Under the pieces are notes generated by a model. It was given only the letters and a program-made list of their open reading frames with translations. It had not been told where the DNA came from and searched no databases. This document shows positions 1-10,903 of a stretch of 64,000 nucleotides of DNA, one piece after another. Every line of letters begins with the position of its first letter. The first letter of the stretch is position 1. This stretch comes from Nostoc paludosum FACHB-159 (GTDB taxonomy: Bacteria; Cyanobacteriota; Cyanobacteriia; Cyanobacteriales; Nostocaceae), in NCBI RefSeq assembly GCF_014698835.1, contig NZ_JACJTU010000003.1, forward strand, positions 248,001 through 312,000, given 5' to 3'. A program made the position numbers and the translations under genes.

Positions 1-427
1 CAATAAGACAGAGAATGGCTACAGAAGCGATTAATCGTCTCTGTAGTGCAATAGGAGTAGTATAGTTCTCTATTTCTGCACTATCGCAGTTGAAGCATTT
101 AGAACATAAACCGATGGTAAAAAGCTGACAAAAATAGATTTTCAACCCTATTGCCTATTGCCTATGACCTCGTATACCAGTCCAAAGACATAGAGTTTTA
201 ATTACTTACAGTATTGCATTTACTTTATTGATCAAAGCTTGTATTATTTATACTTATTTATAGGTTAAAACTTCAATTTCAGACCAAACCATAAAACTGC
301 CCTCAAGCATATGAAGTCTGGGAAGATGATTGCCTCAAGATTGAAAAATCAAGGGGCAAGTATTCATTCTCTCACCTAAGCTATGACAAACACTGACGGT
401 CAGTAATTAGCAGGTAGTATACGCCAC
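1..427. other. Intergenic region with a diverged dispersed repeat
   Basis: No gene is recognised before the kinase start. Positions about 103-165 (beginning AACATAAACC and ending in tandem TTGCCTA heptamers) are clearly similar to 48575-48643, which carries the same succession of blocks: ACATAAAC, then GTAAAA, then ATAGA.TTTCAA, then CCTAT.GCCTATTGCCTA. They look like two diverged copies of one dispersed repeat of about 65 bp. Confidence 0.5.
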
Positions 428-1693
428 ATGAGCCAGAAACCTCCGATCAAAAAAACATTCAGGAGTAGCTTTGAGACTGTTAAAGTGTTGGAAAGCCCAG
501 AGTCTGGAAGAAGCTACTCTTTAAAAAGTGCAATAGGTAATAGATATCACCAGGGTTTTGTTAGAAAAACACTTAGGAATCGCTTTCAAATTATTAAACA
601 GTTGGGAAGCGGAGGATCTGGCGATACATACTTAGCTGTAGACCTAGATTTACCAGGAAGACCACATTGTGTTGTCAAGCATTTCCACCCAAAAGATCCT
701 AATCCTACTGTTGGGGCGATCGCTAAAAAATTATTTGCCAGAGAAGCAGAAGTATTATATCAGCTAGGTAACGACCACGAGCAAATTCCCAGATTGTTTG
801 CCCATTTTGATGAAGATGGGGATTTCTATCTAGTCCAAGAATATATTGACGGTCATTCCTTGACTCAAGAAATTATCCCAGGTCAACGCCTGAGAGAAAA
901 TACAGTCTTGAATTTATTAAAAGACATCTTGGAAGTGTTAGCCTTCGTGCATGAACACAACATTATTCATCGAGATATTAAGCCGCAAAATTTAATGCGG
1001 CGACACTCCGATGGCAAGATTGTGTTAATTGACTTTGGAAGTATTAAAAAAATTGGTGCTTTAGGAGCTGGTTTAACCGTTGTGGTTGGCACTCCTGGTT
1101 ATATGCCGAGCGAACAAGCTAAAGGAAAGCCAAAACTTTCGAGCGATATCTATGCAGTAGGTATGATTGGCATTCAAGCTCTCACAGGCTTAATACCTAG
1201 CCAGCTACAAGAAGATCCCAATACTGGGGAAGTTATCTGGCGGCATCACGCACAGGTAAGCGATGCTTTTGCAGATATTTTAGACAAAATGGTTTGCGAT
1301 CGCCATAGCCAACGTTATCAATCTGCCGCAGAAGCTTTGGAAGCCCTTAATTCCGATTTGGTGGGATTACAGTCATCACAATCTGGTGGGCTAAAGCAAA
1401 ATATTGTCGATAGTTATTTTCTAGCTTACAGGAATTTTATTTTGTTGCTGGGCATCGGACTCGGCGCTAGCACTAGTTTGATAGTAATTATTTTAATCTA
1501 TACATTTCTGAATGCAAGTACATCGCTTCCACAGCAACCTACTCAATTAAAAAATATCATAGAAAAATTTATTCATCAGTCACACTTAACTAATATAAAT
1601 ACCTTAACTACCCAAACAGAATCTAATCAAAGCAATTGCACCGTTGCAAAGACCACCCAGCAAATTAAATTTAACTGCATTACAAACAATTAA
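428..1693 (+). CDS. Membrane-anchored Hanks-type Ser/Thr protein kinase
   Basis: A 421-residue protein kinase. The glycine loop GSGGSGDTY lies at about residues 60-68, the ATP-binding Lys at 84 in VVKHF, the catalytic HRDIKPQN at 181-188, the DFG at 202-204 and a PSEQ activation-segment end near 227. One hydrophobic segment at about 338-361 would anchor it in the membrane, leaving the kinase in the cytoplasm and a Ser/Thr/Asn-rich tail of about 60 residues outside. This is the usual layout of cyanobacterial Spk-type kinases. No ligand-binding PASTA, WD40 or pentapeptide domain is visible, so the signal is unknown. It stands alone, 265 bp before a phosphate-binding-protein gene on the same strand. 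Confidence 0.9.
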   Translation: MSQKPPIKKTFRSSFETVKVLESPESGRSYSLKSAIGNRYHQGFVRKTLRNRFQIIKQLGSGGSGDTYLAVDLDLPGRPHCVVKHFHPKDPNPTVGAIAKKLFAREAEVLYQLGNDHEQIPRLFAHFDEDGDFYLVQEYIDGHSLTQEIIPGQRLRENTVLNLLKDILEVLAFVHEHNIIHRDIKPQNLMRRHSDGKIVLIDFGSIKKIGALGAGLTVVVGTPGYMPSEQAKGKPKLSSDIYAVGMIGIQALTGLIPSQLQEDPNTGEVIWRHHAQVSDAFADILDKMVCDRHSQRYQSAAEALEALNSDLVGLQSSQSGGLKQNIVDSYFLAYRNFILLLGIGLGASTSLIVIILIYTFLNASTSLPQQPTQLKNIIEKFIHQSHLTNINTLTTQTESNQSNCTVAKTTQQIKFNCITNN

Positions 1694-1958
1694 TTATCTA
1701 TTTGGAAGATTTTTTAAAAAGTAATAAATGATGTATTAAAGCTTGAAATCCTCCTAAATCCTCCTGTAAAAAAAAGGCTTTAATTAGCTCACTGCCCCCT
1801 TGGAAAGACTTGGTTAGGGATATATAGCGATGAAGAAACTAGGTAGTGAATTGCTGACGAAAGCTTTACTTAAAACTTAAATATCGACAGATTTTTAAAG
1901 GGTAAATACTGAGAAATTACTGTACTATAAATACTATCAATAAAAAAAATTTAAAAAT

Positions 1959-3026
1959 ATGGACAATACCAACCAAAGAAAAGCTTTAATTAACGGCGAA
2001 ATTGCCCTTTTTCTTAGAGGTTTGATTATTGGTAAAGTATTGACACTGATGGTCATTGGCGGATTACTTTGGTGGTTACTCAAGCCAAACTTATTATCCC
2101 GTAGCAGTGTTAACTCCTACTCCTCTAATCAAAATGTAAACAGCTCCTCTAATTTTCAGGCAATTACGGATGTTCCAAGCGGCTCATTTAACTACGGTGG
2201 TAGTACAGCTTGGGCATCTATCCGGCAATTAGTAGATTCTCAGATTCAAAGCGATCGCCCTGAACTACAATTACGCTATGTAGACCCTACAAAGAATAGC
2301 CCTGGCTCTAGTTCAGGTATTCGCATGTTGCTTGATGGACAATTGGACTTTGCTCAGTCCTCCCGTCCCCTGACAGATGAAGAAAAAGCAATTGCAACCC
2401 AACGAGGCTTCACCCTTGAACAACGTCGGGTAGGCATTGATGGAATAGCAGTGGTAGTCAACCCATCATTGAAAGTACCAGGTTTAACTGTTGACCAATT
2501 GCAGCAGATTTATTCTGGACAAATTACTAACTGGGAACAAATAGGTGGGCCAAATTTGCCCATCGTACCTTTTTCTCAACGGCCAGAAAATGCAGATACA
2601 GTAATATTTTCTAGCAATAACAACTCGAAGGGGCAAGCATTTGGCTCCAATGTACAGTATGTCTACTCGACTACAGAGGCAGTGCGTCAACTCAGTAAAA
2701 CCCCTGGCGGACTGTATTACGCTTCTGCTCGTTCAGTAGTTCCTCAGTGTAGTGTGAAGGCTTTACCATTGGGTCGCACTTCTAGTGAGTTAATTCCCCC
2801 CTACCGCGAACCTCTGGTGTCACCTGAAAACTGCCTACGTCAGCGTAATCAAGTAAATACTGAGGCTATTAGAAATGGTAGCTATCCAATGACTGCTGAG
2901 ATGTTTGTAATTATTAAGCAAAATAAAGGGCGAGAACAGCAAATAGGGGATGCCTACACCAAACTTTTATTAACTGAACAGGGGCAAAAAGCAATTGAGC
3001 AAGCTGGTTTCGTTGCAGTTCGCTAG
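1959..3026 (+). CDS. PstS-like phosphate ABC transporter substrate-binding protein
   Basis: A 355-residue periplasmic-type binding protein. A membrane segment (about residues 20-41) is followed by a Ser/Asn-rich linker and a PBP-like domain beginning near FNYGGSTAWASIRQ. This is the phosphate-binding PstS/SphX superfamily form, in which a GGST-type loop near the N-terminus contacts the ligand. The N-terminal segment lacks a lipobox Cys and is more like an uncleaved anchor than a lipoprotein signal. No pstC, pstA or pstB gene is adjacent, so it may be an orphan sensor or binding protein rather than part of a transporter operon. A good intrinsic terminator follows at once. The ATG at 1959 is the only start that keeps the membrane segment complete. 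Confidence 0.82.
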   Translation: MDNTNQRKALINGEIALFLRGLIIGKVLTLMVIGGLLWWLLKPNLLSRSSVNSYSSNQNVNSSSNFQAITDVPSGSFNYGGSTAWASIRQLVDSQIQSDRPELQLRYVDPTKNSPGSSSGIRMLLDGQLDFAQSSRPLTDEEKAIATQRGFTLEQRRVGIDGIAVVVNPSLKVPGLTVDQLQQIYSGQITNWEQIGGPNLPIVPFSQRPENADTVIFSSNNNSKGQAFGSNVQYVYSTTEAVRQLSKTPGGLYYASARSVVPQCSVKALPLGRTSSELIPPYREPLVSPENCLRQRNQVNTEAIRNGSYPMTAEMFVIIKQNKGREQQIGDAYTKLLLTEQGQKAIEQAGFVAVR

Positions 3027-3498
3027 TAAAATTTGGAGGATAATTAAGCCCCCTTTTGGGGGTTTCATTGACATTTGTGCAATCAACTGCTGAAGGCAAA
3101 ATATTCTCTAGCGATCGCAAATCATATCATGTCCAGCTAATGAATTACGATTGACAACCAGTTTGAAGCCACTAATGAAAACCCGTTAAAACAATAAAAT
3201 TATTCCGTGAAGCAATTTGCTGGATCGACTGGGGAATAGAACCAGGAAAATTTGGTGTAAAAACCCGATCTAAGAAATAAACAGTACGGTAAAAAATATA
3301 AATAGTAAGTATAGACAAAAATGATGCATTTTACCATACATCAGGACAAATGCACGAATTCGGGCTTGCCCAAATCGAAAGTTATGGTAGGATAATTTTG
3401 GAGAAGTTAAGTTCGGCGATACGAATCTTGTTGTTAGTAATAATTGCAAGCGGCTCTCCGGATGAACATCTCTGCATCAATGGATTCTGGAGAGTTTC
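3027..3498. other. Intergenic region and likely rbp leader
   Basis: After the terminator at 3046-3066 this 430-bp stretch contains no plausible coding region. It should hold the rbp promoter and leader, but no clear operator was recognised. Confidence 0.4.
3046..3066 (+). terminator. Intrinsic terminator after the PstS-like gene
   Basis: CCCCC-TTTT-GGGGG at 3049-3062 forms a tight stem-loop followed by TTT, 20 bp after the stop codon. The stem is short but pure G:C. Confidence 0.7.
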
Positions 3499-3813
3499 AT
3501 GTCAATCTACGTAGGGAACCTATCCTACAGCGTCACACAAGACGACCTTAGTAAGGTATTTTCCGAGTATGGCGCCGTCACACGCGTTCAATTACCCACA
3601 GACAGGGAAACAGGTCGCGCACGGGGCTTTGGTTTTGTGGAAATGGAATCATCAGCCGCAGAAGATGCTGCTATACAGGCTTTGGATGGTGCCGAATGGA
3701 TGGGTCGTGTAATGAAGGTTAATAAAGCCAGACCACGAGAGGAGAAAGGCGCTCGCTCTGGCGGTGGTGGTTGGCAAAAAAATAATAATAGTGGATACTC
3801 ACGAGGCTATTAA
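3499..3813 (+). CDS. RRM-domain RNA-binding protein (cyanobacterial Rbp family)
   Basis: A 104-residue protein with one RNA-recognition motif. RNP2 is IYVGNL at residues 3-8 and RNP1 is RGFGFVEM near 43-50. A short Gly/Asn-rich tail (GGGGWQKNNNSGYSRGY) follows, typical of the glycine-tailed Rbp proteins of Anabaena and Nostoc that bind RNA and are often cold-induced. The ATG at 3499 has a purine-rich GGAGAG just upstream. The 470-bp region before it carries no other gene and may hold a long regulated leader, as known for some cyanobacterial rbp genes; that last point is inference. Confidence 0.93.
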   Translation: MSIYVGNLSYSVTQDDLSKVFSEYGAVTRVQLPTDRETGRARGFGFVEMESSAAEDAAIQALDGAEWMGRVMKVNKARPREEKGARSGGGGWQKNNNSGYSRGY

Positions 3814-4312
3814 GTTTTGAGACGATTCACGACGGCAAAAGCATCATAGCGATGTCTACGACGGGCTACGCCTACGCCAAGCAAAAACTATCACCAAATT
3901 AGCAGTTTAGTATAAAACTGAATCTGCGAAGTTTTAATAAGCAGTTCAGGATATGGCTGAGCTGCTTATTTATTTAGATTTGAATTTCGATCGCAAAGCA
4001 GCCAAGCCTGCACTTGAGCATAATTTAATCTGATGGTGGCCATAGTTGTTATAGCAGGCAATAGGCAACAGGCAACAGGCTTACGAAAGTTTTTTGGGAG
4101 GCTGGGTTTTACGGTAAGCTGATGTCCTATATGATTCAACAGTTATACTCCACTTTTTTGTTCTGATTCCTGTTAGCGCAGTGGGGCGTAGCCATTCTGA
4201 ATTCTGACTTGTGAATTCTGAATTCTTCTTTTTAATGCAACTTTGGTAAAGAACAATAGATAGAATGAACAGAGTTAGCCTTAATGTCTAATCGCCAAAA
4301 CCTATACATCTC
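3814..4312. repeat. Repeat-rich spacer between rbp and ndhB
   Basis: This spacer has no gene. At 3852-3875 lies a 24-bp sequence (ATGTCTACGACGG then GCTACGCCTAC) that recurs exactly, in reverse orientation, inside patG at 51711-51734. At about 4054-4080 are CAATAGG/CAACAGG heptamers of the short tandem repeat type common in Nostocales. Near 4193-4225 the word GAATTCTGA is repeated. Confidence 0.6.
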
Positions 4313-5917
4313 ATGGATTTTGCTAATCTTGCATCCCAGTTAAATGCTGGAACGATCTTACCAGAGGGAATTGTGATTCTCACCCTCTTGGGGGTTTTGA
4401 TTGTTGATTTGATTTTGGGGCGTACATCCTCGCGCTGGGTTGGATACCTAGCGATCGCAGGTTTATTGGCTTCGATTGTCGCCCTGTATTTTCAATGGGA
4501 TGCTCTCAATCCCATCTCTTTTAGCGGCGGTTTTAACAGTGACAACCTTAGTATCGTCTTTCGCGGTATCGTCGCGTTGTCTGCCGCTTTTACTATATTG
4601 ATGTCAATTCGCTACATTGAGCAGAGTGGCACCGCTTTAGCAGAATTCATCGCTATTTTGCTGACCGCTACCCTTGGAGGGATGTTTTTATCCGGGGCTA
4701 GTGAGTTAGTCATGATTTTCATCTCACTAGAAACCCTGAGTATCTCCTCTTACTTGTTAACAGGTTATACTAAGCGTGACCCCCGCTCTAACGAAGCGGC
4801 GCTGAAATACCTGTTAATAGGAGCTTCCAGTACAGCAGTATTTTTGTACGGAGTATCATTGCTGTATGGGTTATCAGGTGGACAAACTGAACTAAGTGCG
4901 ATCGCCACTGGCATTGCCACAGCTAAGGCTGGTCAATCTTTAGGTTTAGTGATTGCTCTGGTTTTTGCGATCGCAGGTATTGGCTTTAAAATCTCCGCCG
5001 CACCGTTCCACCAGTGGACACCAGACGTTTACGAAGGCGCTCCCACCCCAGTAATTGCCTTTTTATCTGTAGGTTCCAAAGCAGCCGGGTTTGCTCTAGC
5101 TATCCGCTTGCTAACAACAGCCTTCCCCCTTGTAGCTGAGGAATGGAAGTTTGTCTTCACTGCTCTGGCCGTTCTGAGTATGATTTTGGGTAACGTAGTT
5201 GCCCTAGCCCAAACCAGCATGAAACGGATGCTAGCTTATTCATCCATTGCCCAAGCGGGGTTTGTGATGATTGGCTTAATTGCTAGCACACAGGCAGGTT
5301 ACGCCAGCATGATATTTTACCTCCTGGTCTACCTATTCATGAACCTGTGCGGCTTCACCTGCATCATTCTGTTCTCCTTGCGTACAGGAACCGACCAGAT
5401 TGCCGAATACTCCGGACTATATCAAAAAGACCCACTCCTAACACTGGGCTTAAGTATCTCCCTACTTTCCTTGGGCGGTATTCCACCATTAGCTGGGTTT
5501 TTTGGTAAGATTTACTTGTTTTGGGCTGGTTGGCAAGCAGGTCTTTATGGATTAGTCTTGCTGGGCCTAGTTACTAGCGTCGTCTCCATTTACTACTACA
5601 TTCGCGTAGTCAAGATGATGGTAGTCAAAGAACCCCATGAAATGTCCGACGCAGTGAAGAATTATCCTCCAATACGTTGGAATTTGCCTGGATTTAGACC
5701 TTTGCAAGTTGGCTTAGTGGTTACTCTAATCGCCACTTCCATTGCAGGCATTTTGTCAAATCCACTATTTACATTGGCTAACCATTCCATCTCCCATACT
5801 GCAATTTTGCAAGCAACAGTCAATAGCACTGTACAAGCACAAAATCTACGAGTTGTGCGAAAGTTAGATTCGGTAAGTCAGTCTCAATCCTCAGTTGATG
5901 CGACTGCTAAAATTTAA
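4313..5917 (+). CDS. ndhB: NAD(P)H-quinone oxidoreductase subunit 2 (NdhB)
   Basis: A 534-residue, very hydrophobic protein of about 14 membrane spans. It is the proton-pumping antiporter-like NdhB subunit of the thylakoid NDH-1 complex, used in respiration, cyclic electron flow and CO2 uptake. Family marks include [14 protein letters not shown] in the front half, a conserved Lys within [12 protein letters not shown], and the block [16 protein letters not shown] with the conserved Lys-containing helix nearby. Length matches NdhB of other cyanobacteria apart from a slightly extended Gln/Ser-rich tail. The gene stands alone, as is usual for ndhB in cyanobacteria, and is followed by a strong terminator. 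Confidence 0.97.
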   Translation: MDFANLASQLNAGTILPEGIVILTLLGVLIVDLILGRTSSRWVGYLAIAGLLASIVALYFQWDALNPISFSGGFNSDNLSIVFRGIVALSAAFTILMSIRYIEQSGTALAEFIAILLTATLGGMFLSGASELVMIFISLETLSISSYLLTGYTKRDPRSNEAALKYLLIGASSTAVFLYGVSLLYGLSGGQTELSAIATGIATAKAGQSLGLVIALVFAIAGIGFKISAAPFHQWTPDVYEGAPTPVIAFLSVGSKAAGFALAIRLLTTAFPLVAEEWKFVFTALAVLSMILGNVVALAQTSMKRMLAYSSIAQAGFVMIGLIASTQAGYASMIFYLLVYLFMNLCGFTCIILFSLRTGTDQIAEYSGLYQKDPLLTLGLSISLLSLGGIPPLAGFFGKIYLFWAGWQAGLYGLVLLGLVTSVVSIYYYIRVVKMMVVKEPHEMSDAVKNYPPIRWNLPGFRPLQVGLVVTLIATSIAGILSNPLFTLANHSISHTAILQATVNSTVQAQNLRVVRKLDSVSQSQSSVDATAKI

Positions 5918-5956
5918 CTATTTGAAGCTCAATACAAGTTTGTGCTATTGAAGAAG

Positions 5957-5989
5957 CGCCTGTTTGCTAATTAGCAAGCAGGCGTTTTT
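5957..5989 (+). terminator. Intrinsic terminator after ndhB
   Basis: CGCCTGTTTGCTA pairs with TAGCAAGCAGGCG (5957-5984, one G:T pair), followed by TTTTT at 5985-5989. This is a textbook rho-independent terminator 39 bp after the ndhB stop. Confidence 0.9.
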
Positions 5990-6102
5990 CAAGTTGGATT
6001 CACTAAACCAAAATTCAGAATAGTGTACACAACTAGAGAATTAAATATAAAAATTCTTCTTATCCCTCCTGCCCCCTGCCTCAAAACCAATCAATTTGTA
6101 CC

Positions 6103-7485
6103 TCATGCAAATGAAAGCTGCTGTAAGTTAACAGGTATCTTAATTAAAAATTCTGCACCTTTTCCCGGAGTAGAAAAACAGTTAAGTTGTCCGCCATGTT
6201 TTTCCACTATAATTTGATAGCTTATAGATAGACCTAGCCCAGTACCTTTACCCACGGGTTTAGTCGTGAAAAATGGATCGAATAGCTTTGAGCGAACTTG
6301 TTCGTCAATTCCAAAACCATTATCAGCAATAGTAATCGCTATCCACTTTTTATCTATTAGTTCAGTGGTAATTTGAATTTGCGGTTTGTCAGTTGTTTTT
6401 GAATTGGCTGCTGACCACTGGCCAGCGACTGCGGACTTTTCTAAAGCATCGATCGCATTAGCCAGGATATTCATAAATACTTGATTTAGTTGACCGGGGT
6501 AGCAAGTTACATTGGGTAGTTGACCATATTTTTTAATGACTTTTATTTCTGGACAGTCATGCTTAGCTTGCAGTCGATGATCCAAAATCATTAAAGTACT
6601 TTCAATTCCTTCATGGATATTAACTTGCTTAAGTTCGGCTTCATCAAGTCTCGAAAAATTTCGCAATGATTTAACAATTTCTTGGATGCGCTGTGTTCCC
6701 GCTGTCATTGACTCGAAGAGTTTAGTTATATCTTCAATCAAAAAACTCAAATCTATCTCTTCTATTTGCTTTTGAATCTCTAGAGGAGGATCTTGACAAA
6801 TTTGCTGATAAATTTCTATTAATTTCAGTAAATCTTGAGTATATTTATGGGCATGATGAAGGTTACCATAAATAAAACTTACGGGGTTATTAACTTCATG
6901 GGCAATCCCAGCTACCATCTGGCCTAAACTAGACATTTTCTCAGCTTGGATCAGCTGAGTTTGAGTAAGCTGGAGTTCATTTAATGTTTTTTGTAAAGCA
7001 GTTGTACGTTCTTCAACCCTAATTTCTAATTCTTCATTCGCTTTCTGGAGTTCTAACTCAGCCTGTTTACGTTTTTGAACTTCTTTTCCTAACTCATCAA
7101 TTTTTTGGTTGAGAAGCACGAAATTATTGCTGGCTAAAGTTCTATTTTCCAAACGCAAAAGAATTAAAGCTGAAGATTCAGGAGACCAAGGTTGAATAAC
7201 TGCTCCTTGAGTGCGACATATTAATGTTTGCCCGTCATTTTTACGTAAAGTTAATGAACCTAAAATCATTGCTCTGCTAGTCGAACAAGCTTGTAGGTAT
7301 TTGATAATATCGCTCGCAGGCTGAGTTGCCAAATCAAAGAGCGTTTTCCCTTGCAGTTCCTGACGGCGTAATGTCAGCATATCTGCTACTGCTTGATTGG
7401 TAGCTAAGACTTGACCCTCATTGGTCACTAAAAGTAAAGGTTCTGGTAAAACTATGGCAAGTTCAAGAAATTGTTCAGGAGTCAT
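6103..7485 (-). CDS. PAS-domain sensor histidine kinase
   Basis: A 460-residue soluble histidine kinase. An N-terminal PAS-like domain (about 5-110) is followed by a long coiled coil (about 120-190). The HisKA H-box is [17 protein letters not shown] with the phospho-accepting His, and the HATPase_c has N box [16 protein letters not shown]1 IADNGFGID and G2 [12 protein letters not shown]. There is no membrane segment. It lies 59 bp downstream of the METHOD1-type gene on the same strand, so the two are probably co-transcribed. Its C-terminal 280 residues closely resemble those of the kinases at 8624, 10904 and 15486. No response regulator is adjacent. Confidence 0.92.
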   Translation of the reverse strand: MTPEQFLELAIVLPEPLLLVTNEGQVLATNQAVADMLTLRRQELQGKTLFDLATQPASDIIKYLQACSTSRAMILGSLTLRKNDGQTLICRTQGAVIQPWSPESSALILLRLENRTLASNNFVLLNQKIDELGKEVQKRKQAELELQKANEELEIRVEERTTALQKTLNELQLTQTQLIQAEKMSSLGQMVAGIAHEVNNPVSFIYGNLHHAHKYTQDLLKLIEIYQQICQDPPLEIQKQIEEIDLSFLIEDITKLFESMTAGTQRIQEIVKSLRNFSRLDEAELKQVNIHEGIESTLMILDHRLQAKHDCPEIKVIKKYGQLPNVTCYPGQLNQVFMNILANAIDALEKSAVAGQWSAANSKTTDKPQIQITTELIDKKWIAITIADNGFGIDEQVRSKLFDPFFTTKPVGKGTGLGLSISYQIIVEKHGGQLNCFSTPGKGAEFLIKIPVNLQQLSFA

Positions 7486-7544
7486 GAGGCTTGCAATTTA
7501 AACTTGGACTACACTTTACCTATCTACACTAGACCTAGCCCAAT

Positions 7545-8087
7545 TTAGACAGATTCTAGCCCTCTAAAGTATTCTCTACCTTCTACATCTTCTGCCTCTG
7601 GAGTCAGTTTTAAATAAACAATAACTCTGCATCCAGAAGCGCCCTGTGCTATGGTATCTTGCAATTGTACTTTCGCATATCCTAGATTATTCGCTGCGAT
7701 GGTTCCAAAGACATTTGAAGTCATCATACACATAGCAGGACGATTAACAACTTTGTCCCCAAATGGGCAAACGCGGTTGCCAAAAACAATTTTTTCATCA
7801 TCTTGTTCAATAACGTAAAAATCGCCTTGAATTCGTTTTTTTAAATCAACTAAGACATCGGCTACTTGATTTCGGGAAAGATGTGAGACTTCTAAAGCAG
7901 ATTTGTAATCTTGGTTAATCTGGCTACCCATCCTTTCACCAACAACGCTAATAAATCCAGAAGCCTCTTCTAAGCCAACTACATCCTGCAATGTACCAGA
8001 TAGTTCTCTGATTAATGTACGTAAAAATATATCCCGTTCTAAGGGGAGATTCAGGCTACTTATTGAATGATTAAGGGAATTTGGCAT
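7545..8087 (-). CDS. METHOD1 (methanogen output domain)-like signalling protein
   Basis: A 180-residue soluble protein with conserved features of the small output/sensory domain called methanogen output domain 1: a GERMG-type stretch, and a Cys-containing segment [19 protein letters not shown] followed by a Thr/Ser-rich strand and a closing Gly-rich CRVIVYL. The spaced Cys residues suggest a metal- or redox-responsive site, but this is inference. It is the first gene of a likely two-gene unit with the PAS histidine kinase downstream (59-bp gap), so it probably modulates or reports to that kinase. The family assignment rests on memory of the motif pattern; the function is not known. Confidence 0.65.
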   Translation of the reverse strand: MPNSLNHSISSLNLPLERDIFLRTLIRELSGTLQDVVGLEEASGFISVVGERMGSQINQDYKSALEVSHLSRNQVADVLVDLKKRIQGDFYVIEQDDEKIVFGNRVCPFGDKVVNRPAMCMMTSNVFGTIAANNLGYAKVQLQDTIAQGASGCRVIVYLKLTPEAEDVEGREYFRGLESV

Positions 8088-8623
8088 AAACTTTCAGGAC
8101 ACAACTTTAGAACTACAGTTTTAGAGTTCCCAAAAATGGCTCTCAAGTAACTGCTTATCGCAGTTTTAAGTTGTGTAAATTTTAGTAATTTCATAGAAGC
8201 TGACTGTGGTGTGCCTCTACTATGCAAACGAAAATTTCTGTAAACTCTAATCTTTTTTAAGAAAATTTAAACACTATACTCTAAGACTATCCTATTTTTT
8301 TACATCATTATCACGGGCGATCGCTCTAATTTATTGTCTGATAAACTAAAAAACTTTTAAATTGTATAATCAGATTAAATCAAACTGTTGTAGGGGGCGA
8401 AAAGCCTGCACTAGCTATTTAACTGAAATCTGTAACGGCCGATCAGCTTGTAGTATTTATCTCCAAATAAGTAGAACAGCGTAAAAAAACCAAAATATGT
8501 AACTAAAAGTAAAGTTGCCCAAAAAACTCTTCCCTTCTGCCTTCTGCCTTCTGCCTCCTGCCTTGTCATAACGACAATTTTCAACACCGACCTACTTACA
8601 TTACTAGAGACAATTTAGCAATC
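8088..8623. other. Intergenic region with heptamer tandem repeat
   Basis: No gene is seen in this 536-bp AT-rich stretch. At 8533-8565 there are about five tandem copies of a CTTCTGC heptamer (last copies CTCCTGC), a short tandemly repeated sequence of the Nostocales type. Confidence 0.6.
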
Positions 8624-9670
8624 TTAATAAATTGGAAGGGTGATTATAAATTCTGAACCCTCTCCTAAAACAGAATTTACTTGCAAAGTTCCCTTATGTT
8701 TTTGGACAATTATTTGATGGGCTATTGATAATCCTAATCCTGTTCCTTTACCCACTGCTTTAGTTGTAAATAAATGGTTAAAAATTTTTTCTTTTACTTC
8801 AACTGGTATCCCTACTCCATTATCTTTAATCCGAATCAATACGTGATTTTTGTCTTCAGTTAGGGCAGTATGAATTGTAATTTGATTAGGATTTGCCTTA
8901 ATTTCATCAAAACTCAACCCATAATTAGACTCTTCTAAAGCATCAATAGCATTTGCTAATAAATTCATAAATACCTGATTGAGTTGCCCTGGAAAGCATT
9001 CTATTAAACAAAATTCACCGTAATCTTGAATTACTTGAATAGCCGGACGGATTTTATTCCCTTGCAAACGATGTTTGAGAATAACGAGAGTACTGTTAAT
9101 ACCTTCATGAAGGTTAAAGAGAACTTTTTGTTCTGTATCTGCTCTAGAAAAAGTTCGCAAGCTCTTGCTGAGATTGGAAATTCGATCTGTACCTTCTTTG
9201 ATTGAAGAAATGAGTTTAGGCAAATCCTCCCGCAGATATTCCAGATCAATAAATTCGCTTTTTTCTCGAATTTCCTGAGACGCTTGAGGATAAGTTTGCT
9301 GATACATATCTAACAGACATAATAAATTATGAATATACTCTTGAGCCGGAGTTAAATTACCTGCTATAAAACCAATTGGGTTATTAATTTCGTGAGCTAC
9401 ATCTGCAACAAGACTTCCTAATGTAGACATCTTGTTCTCCATCATCTGAAGATTAAAAAGCATCATTTCTAGTTCTTGGCTTCTTTCTTCTAATTTATTT
9501 TGATATTCTGTTAATTCATAAATTACTTGTTTGAGTAAAGATTCTTTCTTTTTATTTATATCTTCTAGCCTCATGCGGTCTGCCTCAGACCGCTCTAACT
9601 GTTTTTTGATGATTCTATTGGTTTTTTGGAGTTGCTGAATCTCTTTTTCACAATCAAAACTTTCCATCAA
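8624..9670 (-). CDS. Histidine kinase with coiled-coil N-terminus
   Basis: A 348-residue soluble kinase. Residues about 5-85 form a charged coiled coil with no recognisable sensor domain. A HisKA domain follows with [14 protein letters not shown], then HATPase_c with [23 protein letters not shown] and [12 protein letters not shown]. Its ATG lies only 3 bp after the stop of the FIST gene, so the two are translationally close. The FIST protein is the obvious candidate for its missing sensor. The catalytic region is a near paralogue of the neighbouring kinases at 6103 and 10904. No receiver domain is present. Confidence 0.9.
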   Translation of the reverse strand: MMESFDCEKEIQQLQKTNRIIKKQLERSEADRMRLEDINKKKESLLKQVIYELTEYQNKLEERSQELEMMLFNLQMMENKMSTLGSLVADVAHEINNPIGFIAGNLTPAQEYIHNLLCLLDMYQQTYPQASQEIREKSEFIDLEYLREDLPKLISSIKEGTDRISNLSKSLRTFSRADTEQKVLFNLHEGINSTLVILKHRLQGNKIRPAIQVIQDYGEFCLIECFPGQLNQVFMNLLANAIDALEESNYGLSFDEIKANPNQITIHTALTEDKNHVLIRIKDNGVGIPVEVKEKIFNHLFTTKAVGKGTGLGLSIAHQIIVQKHKGTLQVNSVLGEGSEFIITLPIY

Positions 9671-9673
9671 TTT

Positions 9674-10825
9674 TTACTGAACTCCCAAAATTAAAGTTAC
9701 AAAAGTTTCGTTGTGAAATTGCGTTTGACTAATTAAATCTATAGGAGCAATCTCTCCATTAGAATAAAAACCACAGGTAGGTAAATAATTGTCGAGACAA
9801 ACTTTCGTATTTTCGTACTCTTCTTGTGCCCTCGTACCAAGTATTTGCCGACGAGCTACACATGAGAAAAACAAAACCGCACTTGGTTCTTTACCTGGAT
9901 AATTATTTAAAGCATTCATAAATGATGCTTTAGAAGCTGCAAGGATATCTTCATAACCTGCTTCGGAAATTTGAATAAGTGCTTGGTCAGGAATATCCGC
10001 AAAAAATGTGATACTACCAGATTCTGGCTCGTAAGCAATAGGCGCTCTGATATAAAAGTTCTCTGTATCTTCCTCAAACACTGCTAGGGGATATTCCATT
10101 GAAGGAGGAAGTAAACCTAGATAATGATGATAAAAATCTAATGCTGGCTTACCATCTATTTCATAGAGGATATTCTTATCTACTTTGGTTACTTTGCTGA
10201 TTTGGCCAATGGGACGCCAACCACTTGCAACACCATGAGAAAACAATATTTTGCCGCAAAAAAGCAGAATTGGTACAGAATCACTTAAAACTTCTGTTTG
10301 AAAAAATTGATATGTATTTTGATATTTTGAGTGGTCGGCTGCTAAACCGCCAAATATCGGTACATCTTGACCAAGAGCTAGCTTTAAGCCATTTAATATA
10401 GAGACACCACTAGTTGTAAGACTCTCTGGATGAGTTAAACATAGGCTTGGTGCTGCTGTAGTTTTTGCTTTGGCTTGTTCTACAGCTTGTTTGGTTGCAG
10501 TAATTGTATCGGCTGAAATTTGGCGTCCAACTCCTGCATAAATTTCTACTTCGTCTGAGCAAAACAACATCAAAGTGATTGAGTCTTGCTGAAACTCCAG
10601 AACTGAAGAAATTTCGCCATCTGTTGTTCCACCAATTAATTCAATCCCGCTAAAAGCTTGATGAATTTGCTGCAAAATCAGGGAATGCTCGAAGTCAATT
10701 GCAGCAAAAAGAATTCCAGCTTGTGGAATATCATCTGCAAGAGAAGTGATACATTGTTGAATAACTTCCTCAACTGCCGATAGAGAATCTGGATCGTTAC
10801 TGTGACCCACTACTGCTTTGAACAT
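9674..10825 (-). CDS. FIST signal-transduction protein (FIST N and C domains)
   Basis: A 383-residue soluble protein matching the FIST sensory module. The N-terminal half has the hallmarks LIGGTTDGEISS (about 80-91) and a SITLMLF strand; the C-terminal half contains YEIDGKPALDFYHHYLG, PLAVFEED and a closing FSCVARRQILGTRAQEE...NGEIAP segment. FIST domains are proposed to bind small ligands such as amino acids and usually partner with histidine kinases or cyclases. Here it sits between two kinases on the same strand: 78 bp after the receiver-kinase gene and 3 bp before the coiled-coil kinase. It is therefore likely to be their common sensor. Confidence 0.9.
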   Translation of the reverse strand: MFKAVVGHSNDPDSLSAVEEVIQQCITSLADDIPQAGILFAAIDFEHSLILQQIHQAFSGIELIGGTTDGEISSVLEFQQDSITLMLFCSDEVEIYAGVGRQISADTITATKQAVEQAKAKTTAAPSLCLTHPESLTTSGVSILNGLKLALGQDVPIFGGLAADHSKYQNTYQFFQTEVLSDSVPILLFCGKILFSHGVASGWRPIGQISKVTKVDKNILYEIDGKPALDFYHHYLGLLPPSMEYPLAVFEEDTENFYIRAPIAYEPESGSITFFADIPDQALIQISEAGYEDILAASKASFMNALNNYPGKEPSAVLFFSCVARRQILGTRAQEEYENTKVCLDNYLPTCGFYSNGEIAPIDLISQTQFHNETFVTLILGVQ

Positions 10826-10903
10826 ATATTAATTGATATATAAAGAATTATTTACGAACATGGTTAGAGTTCCATAAGTTTCAGGAACATTTGATGATTT
10901 TAT